Shown one piece after another: positions 40,994 to 49,176 of a stretch of DNA of 49,716 nt. The notes below the pieces were generated by a model. It searched no databases. It was given only the letters and a program-made list of their open reading frames with translations, and was not told the DNA's origin. The stretch spans positions 1 through 49,716 of the forward strand of contig SFVI01000016.1 in the NCBI GenBank assembly GCA_004560305.1, in the 5' to 3' direction. Both the position numbers and the translations under genes were made by a program. Position 1 is the first letter of the stretch. Each line of letters starts with the position of its first letter. Origin of the DNA: a bacterium. GTDB lineage: Bacteria; Bacillota; Clostridia; Oscillospirales; Oscillospiraceae.

Positions 40994-41890
40994 ATGTCCT
41001 TTTCATCGGATACCAAGCGGGAGTTGTGTGCGTCCCGGCCGGAGAGAAAGTGCTGTGCCATCGCCGAGAGCTACGGCGTGCTGCTCTATTGCAACACCTT
41101 TTCCGCCAAGGAGATCCGCATCATCACCGCCAGCAGCGACTTTGCCCAGCGGCTGCCCCGGCTGTTCCGCAAGGCCTTCGGCCTCAGCTTTGACCTGCTG
41201 CCCAAGTCCGGCGCCGGCAAGCAGAGCTTTGCCATCACCGACCGGGACAAGCTGGCCCTGATTTTTGACGTTTTCGGCGCGGATATTGACGCCACCCTCT
41301 CCCATCACATCAACTTCGGCGTGATCGAGGAGGACTGCTGCCGGGCCGCCTTTATCCGGGGCGCCTTCCTTGCGGGGGGCAGCGTCACCGACCCGGAAAA
41401 GCGCTATCACCTGGAGCTGGCCACCCCCCACCACAGCGTCAGCCGGGAGGCCTATTCCCTGCTGCTGGACCTGGGCTTTTCCCCCAAGGAGACCCAGCGC
41501 AGCGGCAACTCCCTGCTGTACTTCAAGCAGGCTGACGCCATTGCCGACTTCTTTACCACCATCGGCGCCTCCAACGCCGCCATGGCCATCATGACCGCCA
41601 AGGTGGAGAAGGAGATGCGCAACACCATCACCCGCCAGATCAACTGCGACAACGCCAACACCGACAAGACCGTGGCGGCGGCCCAGGCCCAGATGGCCGC
41701 CATCCGCCGCATTGCCAAGGAATACGGGCTGGACGCCCTGCCGGAGCCGCTGAAGGACGCGGCCCTGCTGCGCATCACCAACCCGGAGGCCAGCCTTTCC
41801 GACCTGGTGCTGCTCAGTAACCCACCGGTGACCAAGAGCTGTCTGAACCACCGGCTGAAAAAGCTCATGAGCTTCGCACCCAAAGATTAA
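40994..41890 (+). CDS. whiA: WhiA DNA-binding regulator
   Basis: A 298-residue protein with an N-terminal LAGLIDADG homing-endonuclease-like domain (AAFIRGAFLAGGSVTDP) and a C-terminal helix-turn-helix (ASLSDLVLLSNPPVTKSCLN). In Bacillus and Streptomyces WhiA affects cell division and sporulation. It directly follows rapZ; the yvcK gene that often sits between them is absent. Confidence 0.95.
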   Translation: MSFSSDTKRELCASRPERKCCAIAESYGVLLYCNTFSAKEIRIITASSDFAQRLPRLFRKAFGLSFDLLPKSGAGKQSFAITDRDKLALIFDVFGADIDATLSHHINFGVIEEDCCRAAFIRGAFLAGGSVTDPEKRYHLELATPHHSVSREAYSLLLDLGFSPKETQRSGNSLLYFKQADAIADFFTTIGASNAAMAIMTAKVEKEMRNTITRQINCDNANTDKTVAAAQAQMAAIRRIAKEYGLDALPEPLKDAALLRITNPEASLSDLVLLSNPPVTKSCLNHRLKKLMSFAPKD

Positions 41891-41912
41891 GCGAAACAAA
41901 GGAAACACAGCT

Positions 41913-44900
41913 ATGGCTTTTGTTCATCTGCATGTGCATACGGAATACTCCCTGCTGGACGGCGCCTGCCGGGTGGACCGGCTGGCGGAGGCCGCCCGGG
42001 ACATGGGGCAGACCGCCATCGCCATCACCGACCATGGGGTCATGTACGGCGCGGTGGCCTTCTACAAGGCCTGCCAGGCCGCGGGCATCAAGCCCATCAT
42101 CGGCTGCGAGGTCTATGTGGCACCCCGGAACATGACGGACAAGGAGCACGGTCTGGATGGGGACTACTCCCATTTAATTCTGCTGTGTCAGAACGAGACC
42201 GGCTACAAGAACCTGTGCTACCTGGTGTCCGCCGCCTTTACCGAGGGCTTTTACATCAAGCCCCGCATTGACTGGGCCCTGCTGCACCGGCACAGTGAGG
42301 GGCTGATCTGTCTCTCCGGCTGCGTGGCTGGGGCCATTCCCCAGTTGCTGATCGCCGACCGGTACGAGGAGGCCCGGGCCAAGGCCTTAGAGCTGCAGGC
42401 CCTATTCGGCCCCGGCAACTTCTATCTGGAGATCCAGGACCACGGCCTGCGGGAGGAGCAGAAGGCCGCCCAGGGCCTGATCCGCCTCCACCGGGAGACC
42501 GGCATCCCCCTGGCCCTCACCAACGACGCCCACTATGTGAAGAAGGACGACGCCTACTACCAGGATGTGCTGATGTGCATCCAGATGGGCAAAACCGTGG
42601 ACGACCCGGCCCGGATGCGCTTTGAGAGCCAGGAGCTGTACCTCAAGAGCGAGGAGGAGATGCGCGCCCTGTTCCCGGAGCTGCCGGAAGCGGCGGACAA
42701 CACCGTGGACATTGCCCAGCGCTGCAATTTCGATTTTCAATTCGGCCACTACCATCTGCCCCGCTTCAAGCTGCCGGAGGGGGAGAGCGACAGCTATGCC
42801 TATCTCCGCAAGCTCTGCGAGCAGGGCTTTCAGGAGCGCTTCCCCGACCGGCCGGAGGTGCACCAGCAGCTGGATTATGAGCTGGATATGATCCACAAAA
42901 TGGGCTTTGTAGACTACTTTCTCATTGTTTCGGACTTCATCGGCTTTGCCAAGCGCAGCGGCATCCCCGTTGGCCCCGGCCGGGGCAGCGCCGCTGGCAG
43001 TGTGGTCAGCTACTGCCTGCACATCACCGATGTGGACCCCATCAAATACAGCCTGTTCTTTGAACGCTTCCTGAACCCGGAGCGGGTCTCCATGCCGGAT
43101 ATCGACGTGGACTTCTGCGTCAACCGCCGGGGCGAGGTCATTGACTATGTGAACCGGCTCTACGGCCACGACCATGTTGCCCAGATCGTCACCTTCGGCA
43201 CCATGGCCGCCCGGGCCTCCGTCCGGGATGTGGCCCGGGCCCTGAATATCAGCTACGGCGAGGCCGACCAGGTGGCAAAGCAGATCCCCTCCGGCCCCGG
43301 CGCGTTGAACATGACCCTGGACGAGGCCCTGCGCCTGTCCAAGCCCCTGAAGGAGATGTACGACGGGGACGAGAAGCTGCACCGGCTGATCGATGTGGCA
43401 AAGGCTCTGGAGGGCATGCCCCGCCACGCCTCCACCCACGCCGCCGGCGTGGTGATCACGGAGCGGCCTGTGTACGAATATGTGCCCCTGGCCACCAATG
43501 ACGAGTCCGTGGTCTGCCAGTACCAGATGACCACCCTGGAGGAGCTGGGCCTGTTGAAAATGGACTTTCTGGGCCTGCGGAACCTGACAGTGCTGGACGA
43601 CGCGGTGAAGCTGGTCCGCCGCCATACCCCCGGCTTTCGCATTGAGGCCGTGCCGGAGGACGACAAGGAGACCTTTGAGATGCTCTCCGCCGGCCGCACC
43701 AGCGGCGTGTTCCAGCTTGAAAGCACCGGCATGACCGGCGTCTGCGTCGGGCTCAAGCCCAAGGGCATTGAGGACATCACCGCCATTATCTCCCTCTACC
43801 GGCCCGGCCCCATGGACAGCATCCCCCGCTTCATCGAATGCTCCGCCCACCCGGAGAAGATCAGCTACAAGCATGAGCTTTTACGTCCCATCCTCTCCGT
43901 CACCTACGGCTGCATCGTGTATCAGGAGCAGGTGATCGAGATCTTCCGCCAGCTGGCGGGCTTCTCCCTGGGTCAGGCGGACATGATCCGCCGTGCCATG
44001 AGCAAGAAAAAGCATAAGGTCATTGACGCAGAGCGGGTGGCCTTTGTCCATGGCGATGCGGCCCGGAACATCCCCGGTGCCCTGGCACGGGGCGTCAGCG
44101 AGGACGTGGCCAACAGCATCTATGACGAGATCCTGGATTTCGCCAGCTACGCCTTCAACAAGGCCCACGCCGTCAGCTACGCCATCGTAGCCTACCGCAC
44201 GGCTTACATGAAATGTCACTATCCCCGGGAATACATGGCCGCCCTGCTGTCCTCCATCCTGGACAACAGCCAGAAGGTGGCGGAATACATTGCCGAGTGC
44301 CGGGAGCTGGGTATCAAACTGCTGCCCCCGGACGTGAACGAGTCCGACGCGGATTTCACCGTCTCCGGGGAGAACATCCGCTTCGGCCTGGTGGCCATCA
44401 AGAGCGTGGGCCGGGCCTCCATCGAAAACCTGGTGGCGGAGCGCCGGGAGAACGGCCCCTTCAAGAGCTTTGAGGACTTCTGCCGGCGTATCAACGGCAA
44501 GGACCTGAACCGCCGGGCGGTGGAAAACCTGATCCGCGCCGGCGCCTTTGACAGCATGGGCTATAAGCGCCGGGCGCTGCTGGACATTGCCGGCGCTGTG
44601 CTGGACAGCATCAACCAGTCCCTGCGGGACAACATTGCCGGGCAGATGGGCCTTTTCGGTGATGCGGAGCTGGATGGCAGCGCCCCCGCCGCCATCCCCA
44701 TCCCCCAGGTGGAGGAGTTCAGCCCCATGGAGCTGATGGCCATGGAGAAGGAGACCACCGGCCTCTATCTCAGCGGTCACCCCATGGACGGCTACCGGGA
44801 TGCGGTGCGCAGGATCGGCGCGGTGCCCCTGGGGGCCGTGATGGCGGATTTTGCCGCCGAGGACGGGCCCCGCCGCTTTGCCGACAACCAGAATATCACG

Positions 44901-45383
44901 GTGGCCGGTGTGGTGGCTGCCGCCAAGACCCGCACCACCCGCAGCAACACCCTGATGAGCTATATCCAGCTGGAGGACGATACCGGCAGCATGGAGCTGA
45001 TGGCCTTCCAGAAGGCCCTGGACAAGGGCGGCATTTATGTGAAGGAAAACGCCGCCATCATTGTCAAAGGACGCATCTCCGCCCGTGACGAGAAGGAGCC
45101 CCAGCTGATGGTGGACTCCATCCGCCCCATCTCCGACGTGGACGCCCTGGGCGCCAGCGTGCCCCCACCGGCGGAAAAGAAACTGTGGGTCAAGCTGAAA
45201 AGTCAGAACGACCCGGAGCTGAAGCGCATCCAGCTGCTGCTTACCATGTTCCCCGGCAGCCAACAGATGATCCTCTACTGCCAGGCAGAGAACAAGCGCA
45301 TCGGCGCCAAGTGCCTGATCCACGAGGGTCTGGTGGCAGAGCTGAAGGAGCGGCTGGGGGATGCCAACGTTGTTGTAAAATGA
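41913..45383 (+). CDS. dnaE: DNA polymerase III alpha subunit (DnaE)
   Basis: A 1156-residue DnaE. It has an N-terminal PHP domain (FVHLHVHTEYSLLDGACRV), a catalytic palm with Asp398 and Asp400 in PDIDVDF and Asp551 in KMDFLGLRNL, fingers with YEQ-type VYQEQVIEIFRQLAGF, tandem HhH, and a C-terminal OB fold (MSYIQLEDDTGSMEL). There is no exonuclease domain, so it is DnaE rather than PolC. PolC is expected elsewhere in a Firmicutes genome. The start ATG 41913 lies after GGAAACACAG. Confidence 0.97.
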   Translation: MAFVHLHVHTEYSLLDGACRVDRLAEAARDMGQTAIAITDHGVMYGAVAFYKACQAAGIKPIIGCEVYVAPRNMTDKEHGLDGDYSHLILLCQNETGYKNLCYLVSAAFTEGFYIKPRIDWALLHRHSEGLICLSGCVAGAIPQLLIADRYEEARAKALELQALFGPGNFYLEIQDHGLREEQKAAQGLIRLHRETGIPLALTNDAHYVKKDDAYYQDVLMCIQMGKTVDDPARMRFESQELYLKSEEEMRALFPELPEAADNTVDIAQRCNFDFQFGHYHLPRFKLPEGESDSYAYLRKLCEQGFQERFPDRPEVHQQLDYELDMIHKMGFVDYFLIVSDFIGFAKRSGIPVGPGRGSAAGSVVSYCLHITDVDPIKYSLFFERFLNPERVSMPDIDVDFCVNRRGEVIDYVNRLYGHDHVAQIVTFGTMAARASVRDVARALNISYGEADQVAKQIPSGPGALNMTLDEALRLSKPLKEMYDGDEKLHRLIDVAKALEGMPRHASTHAAGVVITERPVYEYVPLATNDESVVCQYQMTTLEELGLLKMDFLGLRNLTVLDDAVKLVRRHTPGFRIEAVPEDDKETFEMLSAGRTSGVFQLESTGMTGVCVGLKPKGIEDITAIISLYRPGPMDSIPRFIECSAHPEKISYKHELLRPILSVTYGCIVYQEQVIEIFRQLAGFSLGQADMIRRAMSKKKHKVIDAERVAFVHGDAARNIPGALARGVSEDVANSIYDEILDFASYAFNKAHAVSYAIVAYRTAYMKCHYPREYMAALLSSILDNSQKVAEYIAECRELGIKLLPPDVNESDADFTVSGENIRFGLVAIKSVGRASIENLVAERRENGPFKSFEDFCRRINGKDLNRRAVENLIRAGAFDSMGYKRRALLDIAGAVLDSINQSLRDNIAGQMGLFGDAELDGSAPAAIPIPQVEEFSPMELMAMEKETTGLYLSGHPMDGYRDAVRRIGAVPLGAVMADFAAEDGPRRFADNQNITVAGVVAAAKTRTTRSNTLMSYIQLEDDTGSMELMAFQKALDKGGIYVKENAAIIVKGRISARDEKEPQLMVDSIRPISDVDALGASVPPPAEKKLWVKLKSQNDPELKRIQLLLTMFPGSQQMILYCQAENKRIGAKCLIHEGLVAELKERLGDANVVVK

Positions 45384-45395
45384 TTCGAGGACACT

Positions 45396-46475
45396 ATGAA
45401 AACAGCAAAAGAAAGAAATCTGAATCTGGATCTGATCCGCTGCGTGGCCCTGCTGATGGTGCCCATCATGCACTCGCTGGATCACACCGGCCTTTATGAC
45501 CAGCAGCTCTATGGCGCGGCCAATCAGTCCATGATCGCCGTCAAGACCCTGTTTACCACCTGTATTCCCCTGTATGTGATGCTCTCCGGCTTTTTAAACA
45601 ACAGAAAAGCCTTGTCCGCCCGGTACTATCTGGGGCTGATCCGCATTCTGGGCGTCTACCTTATCTGCGGTATCGCCTGCCTGGCCTTTGAGCAGTGCAG
45701 CGGTATCGCTCACAGAAGCCCAGCAGAGATGGTCAGCGCGCTGGTGAACTTCAGCTGCTGCGATTATACCTGGTACATCATGATGTATTTCGGCCTGTTT
45801 CTGATGATCCCCTTCCTAAACATGGCCTATCACGGTTTAACGACGCGAAAGCAGAAGCTGATTCTTGTGGCCACCTTTATTGCCCTGTCCGTCCTGCCCT
45901 CGCTGCTGAACCTGTATTTCCAGCTCTACTCTCTGTGGTGGACCCGGCTTTATCCCCTCTGCTATTATTTCACCGGGGCCTATCTCAGTGAGTATATGCC
46001 CAAGGCAAAGCCCGGCAAGTGGGCTGCCGCCCTGCTGGCCTTTCTGGCAGCCTACAGCGTCTTTTTCTACTTCCATCATGATGCCAACGGCGCCGCCCTC
46101 ATCGGCGTGTATCAGGACACCTTCCCGGTCTACATCCTCTCGGTGCTGCTGTTTGTGACCCTGTTCCACCTGCCCCTGGGAACTGTGCCGGGGCCTGTGG
46201 CCGCCCTTTTGCGGAAGGTATCCGACCTGACCCTGCCCGCCTATCTGCTGACCTGGATCACAGACAGTCTGATCTATCCCCGGCTGATGGCCGCGGTCAC
46301 GGCCGGTCCGGCCCGGTATCCCTGGCTGCTGCTGACGGTGCCCCTGTCCCTGATCTCCGCGCTGCTGATGGCCCAGGTGGTGGACTGGATTTTCGTCCCT
46401 ATAAACCGGCTTACCAAAAATTTGGGGAAAACGCCTTTTTTCTCTGATAACGACCCTCTGAGGAGCAAGCCATGA
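45396..46475 (+). CDS. Acyltransferase 3 family membrane protein, copy 1
   Basis: A 359-residue protein with about ten membrane helices. NLNLDLIRCVALLMVPIMHS is the acyltransferase 3 N-terminal motif with the catalytic-type His, and SCCDYTWYIMMYFGLFL and LYPLCYYFTGAYL match the family core. Such enzymes O-acylate glycans at the cell surface; the substrate is unknown. It follows dnaE by 12 bases and overlaps the next, related gene by four bases (ATGA). Confidence 0.88.
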   Translation: MKTAKERNLNLDLIRCVALLMVPIMHSLDHTGLYDQQLYGAANQSMIAVKTLFTTCIPLYVMLSGFLNNRKALSARYYLGLIRILGVYLICGIACLAFEQCSGIAHRSPAEMVSALVNFSCCDYTWYIMMYFGLFLMIPFLNMAYHGLTTRKQKLILVATFIALSVLPSLLNLYFQLYSLWWTRLYPLCYYFTGAYLSEYMPKAKPGKWAAALLAFLAAYSVFFYFHHDANGAALIGVYQDTFPVYILSVLLFVTLFHLPLGTVPGPVAALLRKVSDLTLPAYLLTWITDSLIYPRLMAAVTAGPARYPWLLLTVPLSLISALLMAQVVDWIFVPINRLTKNLGKTPFFSDNDPLRSKP

Positions 46476-47530
46476 CTGAAAAAAATCGCAATCTTAATCT
46501 GGACCTGATCCGCTGCTTGGCGCTGTTCCTGGTCCCCTGCATCCACGCCTTGGACAACACCGGGCTTTATACCATCGCCCTCACCACGGCAGCGGATAAG
46601 GCGATGGTTGGGGTAAAACTCATCGTCACCAACTGCATTCCCCTCTATCTTCTGCTCTCAGGCTATCTCTGCTGCCGCAAGCGTCTTTCCGCCCAGTATT
46701 ATTTGGGTTATGTGCGGATCTATCTGGTATATCTGCTGTGCGCCGTCCCTTGTGTGCTGCTGGAATACTTCTACGAGCACAGCCTGCACTCCCTGTCGGA
46801 CATCATCGGTTCTGTGATCAATTTCTACTGCTGCGGCTATGCCTGGTACATCATGATGTATGCCGGGCTGTTTCTGATGATCCCCTTTCTGAACCTGATC
46901 TATCAAGGTTGCGCTACCCAGCGGCAGAAACAGCTGCTGATTGCCACTTTTTTTGCCCTTTCCATTCTGCCCTCCCTGCTAAACTCCTATGTTCACCTGT
47001 ATTCCCTCTGGTGGGAAAAGCTCTATCCCCTCTGCTATTATTTCACCGGGGCCTATCTCCGTGACTATATGCCCAAGGTGAAGCCCTCCCGTATTTTTGC
47101 GGGAGCCGCAGCCTTTATTGTGGGCTATGGGGTGTTCTTTTTCTATACCCGCCACGGGGAAGGGGCCGCACTCTGTGACCTTTACCAGACCTCCTGGAGC
47201 ATCTATCTCCTCAGCTGCCTGCTCTTCATCGGTCTGTTCAATCTCCGTCTGGACCGCATCCCACGGAAGCTGGCCGCCCTACTCTCCCGCGTCTCTGACC
47301 TGGCGCTGCCTGCCTTTCTTCTGACCTGGGTGCCGGACGGACTTCTGTACCCCGTCATGGTGCGCATCGCGCCGGCTGTGCACGATCGGTACATTTGGCT
47401 TTTGGCAACGGTTCCCATTTCCTTTTTTTCTGCCCTGCTGATGGCACTGGTGGTGGACTGGATCTACCGGCCCCTTCACCGCTGGCTTATGGCCCGGCTT
47501 ACCAGGCTGCTTCCAGAAGAACAAGCATAA
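46472..47530 (+). CDS. Acyltransferase 3 family membrane protein, copy 2
   Basis: A 352-residue paralogue of the preceding gene with the same layout: NRNLNLDLIRCLALFLVP, CCGYAWYIMMYAGLFLMIPF and LYPLCYYFTGAYLRDYMPK. The core blocks are nearly identical while loops and C-terminal half differ, so the duplication is not very recent. Its ribosome site GAGGAGC lies in the tail of copy 1, and the start overlaps that gene's stop. The two may act on different positions of one glycan. Confidence 0.88.
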   Translation: MTEKNRNLNLDLIRCLALFLVPCIHALDNTGLYTIALTTAADKAMVGVKLIVTNCIPLYLLLSGYLCCRKRLSAQYYLGYVRIYLVYLLCAVPCVLLEYFYEHSLHSLSDIIGSVINFYCCGYAWYIMMYAGLFLMIPFLNLIYQGCATQRQKQLLIATFFALSILPSLLNSYVHLYSLWWEKLYPLCYYFTGAYLRDYMPKVKPSRIFAGAAAFIVGYGVFFFYTRHGEGAALCDLYQTSWSIYLLSCLLFIGLFNLRLDRIPRKLAALLSRVSDLALPAFLLTWVPDGLLYPVMVRIAPAVHDRYIWLLATVPISFFSALLMALVVDWIYRPLHRWLMARLTRLLPEEQA

Positions 47531-47534
47531 CAAA

Positions 47535-47563
47535 AACCGCCCCGGAAGTCTTCCGGGGCGGTT
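47535..47563. terminator. Bidirectional terminator, acyltransferases / rpsR
   Basis: AACCGCCCCGGAA (47535-47547) pairs with TTCCGGGGCGGTT (47551-47563) around GTC. A T-run follows on the minus strand (TTTTTG), so it mainly ends rpsF-ssb-rpsR. Confidence 0.9.
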
Positions 47564-47583
47564 CAACATTTATCGATTGTTGA

Positions 47584-47823
47584 TCAGTCGGTCACATAGG
47601 GCAGGAGAGCGATCTGACGGGCTCTCTTGATTGCCTCGGTGAGCTCACGCTGATGCATGGCGCAAACGCCGGTGGTGCGGCGAGGCAGAATCTTGCTGCG
47701 CTCGGACATATAGCGGCGGAGCTTGGCAGTGTCCTTGTAGTCGATAAAGGTGGCCTTATCAACGCAGAACTGGCAAACTTTTCTGCGCTTGCGGTTCTTG
47801 GGGTTGTTCTTATCGAAAGCCAA
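47584..47823 (-). CDS. rpsR: 30S ribosomal protein S18
   Basis: A 79-residue S18. KVCQFCVDKATFIDYKD is the N-terminal motif with a Cys pair, and KILPRRTTGVCAMHQREL is the rRNA-binding motif. It is the last gene of the rpsF-ssb-rpsR operon and is preceded by AGGAGG. Confidence 0.97.
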   Translation of the reverse strand: MAFDKNNPKNRKRRKVCQFCVDKATFIDYKDTAKLRRYMSERSKILPRRTTGVCAMHQRELTEAIKRARQIALLPYVTD

Positions 47824-47858
47824 AGCGGTATCCTCCTATCAAATATTTTGGTTGCGGC

Positions 47859-48332
47859 TCAGAAGGGCAGCTCGCCGTCGCCGTCGTCCAGCTCCGCAAA
47901 GGTATTGGCGGAGGGGGCGGAGGAAGCGGGGGCGCTGTAGGAACGGCTGCTGTCGCCGTAGCTGCTGCCATAACTGTTGCCGCCATAGTTGCCGCTGTCG
48001 TTATTGTCGCGGCGGCTGTCGCCGAAATACACGTTGTCAACAACGACCTCAGCGCTGCGGCGTTTGCCGCCCTCTCTGTCGGTCCAGTCACGGATCTGCA
48101 GGCGGCCGGAAACCACGGCCATTCTGCCCTTGGTGAAATACTTGCTGACAAATTCGGCTGTCTGACGCCAGGCAACGCAGTCGATAAAATCGGTCTGCTT
48201 CTCTCCGCCGTCGCGGCTGCCGAAATCGCGGTCAACCGCCAGGGTGAAGGATGCCACCGGCGTCTGGGACTGGGTGTATCTGAGCTCCGGGTCCCGGGTC
48301 AGACGGCCCATAATGGTGATGTGGTTCAGCAT
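47859..48332 (-). CDS. ssb: Single-stranded DNA-binding protein
   Basis: A 157-residue SSB. The OB fold (residues 1-105) starts MLNHITIMGRLTRDPELRY. A Gly/Ser/Asn/Tyr-rich linker follows. The acidic tip ends DGDGELPF, which recruits replication and repair proteins. It lies between rpsF and rpsR as in most Firmicutes. Confidence 0.97.
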   Translation of the reverse strand: MLNHITIMGRLTRDPELRYTQSQTPVASFTLAVDRDFGSRDGGEKQTDFIDCVAWRQTAEFVSKYFTKGRMAVVSGRLQIRDWTDREGGKRRSAEVVVDNVYFGDSRRDNNDSGNYGGNSYGSSYGDSSRSYSAPASSAPSANTFAELDDGDGELPF

Positions 48333-48343
48333 TCTGTCGCTCC

Positions 48344-48640
48344 TTACTCTGCGCGCAGGGTGATCAGGCGACGCAGAATGCCGTCAGTGATACCGAGAAT
48401 ACGGTCCAGCTCAGCGGGGAACTCGGGCGCGCTGGTGAACTTCATCAGCACATAGTAGCCCTCAGAAATGTAGTTGATCTCGTAAGCCAGCTTGCGCTTA
48501 CCCATCTCCTCCATCTCTTCGAGAGTACCATTTGCTTCCACAAGTGCCTTGAACTTCTCAACAACAGCTGCGGTCTGCTCCTCAGTGAAGTTGGGGTTGA
48601 TGATGTACATTACTTCGTACTTTTCGCTTGCTTTTGCCAT
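48344..48640 (-). CDS. rpsF: 30S ribosomal protein S6
   Basis: A 98-residue S6. KYEVMYIINPNFTEEQT and GKRKLAYEINYISEGYYVLM match the family; S6 pairs with S18 on the 30S platform. The start follows AAGGAGGTG and the gene heads the operon. Confidence 0.97.
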   Translation of the reverse strand: MAKASEKYEVMYIINPNFTEEQTAAVVEKFKALVEANGTLEEMEEMGKRKLAYEINYISEGYYVLMKFTSAPEFPAELDRILGITDGILRRLITLRAE

Positions 48641-48664
48641 GGTTGCACCTCCTTTTGGTCTTTT

Positions 48665-48712
48665 GGCCCCCGCGCAGGCGGGAGCAAGGATAGCCCGTCG
48701 TCCGGACAGGCT
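48665..48712 (-). promoter_or_regulatory. Candidate S6:S18 autoregulatory leader of rpsF
   Basis: On the minus strand AGCCTG pairs with CGGGCT around a loop containing CCG (48692-48712), followed by GCTCCCGC/GCGGGGGC (48665-48684). A conserved CCG in a loop or bulge is the feature I remember for the S6:S18-binding leader. The placement right before rpsF supports it, but the match is not checked by a model. Confidence 0.4.
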
Positions 48713-48717
48713 CTACT

Positions 48718-48745
48718 ATTATACCGATTTTTCCAGGAATGTCAA
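48718..48745 (-). promoter_or_regulatory. Promoter of rpsF-ssb-rpsR
   Basis: On the minus strand a perfect TTGACA (48740-48745), 16 bases, and a perfect TATAAT (48718-48723). Strong, as expected for ribosomal protein genes. Confidence 0.9.
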
Positions 48746-48799
48746 GGGCTTTCGGCCTTTTCCCCTGCGAAAAATTGCAAATGCGAAAAATTGCAAACA

Positions 48800-49150
48800 A
48801 AGAGGAAGAGAGAAACCTATGGTTTTTCTCTTCCTGAGATTGTCAAAAAACATGCTCCATGTGCCGAAAACAGAGCAGCGGGAGAGCGCGAGAGGGCAAG
48901 GCCCCTTGCTCACCTTGCCGCAAAACCATTTGGTTTTCACTGTCGTTTAACCAAATGGTGCGGCTGCGGAAACACATCCATGCCTTCTTCTGCCACAGGC
49001 AGCGGCATAGCTGTGTTCTCGCAGTACAATGACCCGCCGAAGGAAAGCCCTGAAAATCAAGGCTTTTCGGGCGAAGCAGCATTTTGATTGCATCAAAATG
49101 CTCGGCGGTTGAAGCGGTCAAAAAAGTTCTGCCAGGACTTTTTTGACAAG
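48800..49150. repeat. Non-coding block with a chain of inverted repeats
   Basis: About 350 bases without a credible gene hold a series of hairpins: AGGAAGAG/CTCTTCCT (48803-48836), ACCATTTGGTT/AACCAAATGGT (48925-48959), AGCATTTTGAT/ATCAAAATGCT (around 49078-49102), and GTCAAAAAAGT/ACTTTTTTGAC (around 49118-49148). Frames here lack ribosome sites and show no family. The block could be an interspersed repeat, a small RNA locus, or decayed sequence. Confidence 0.5.
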
Positions 49151-49156
49151 CTAAAA

Positions 49157-49176
49157 CAGGGGAAAAGTTTCCCCTG
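49157..49176 (-). terminator. Terminator of spoVT
   Basis: CAGGGGAAA pairs with TTTCCCCTG, followed on the minus strand by TTTTAG. It sits at the spoVT stop codon. Confidence 0.8.

Noticed and set aside
48791..49087. Small open frames in the block before spoVT
   Set aside because: No ribosome sites, no recognisable family, and they run through strong hairpins.
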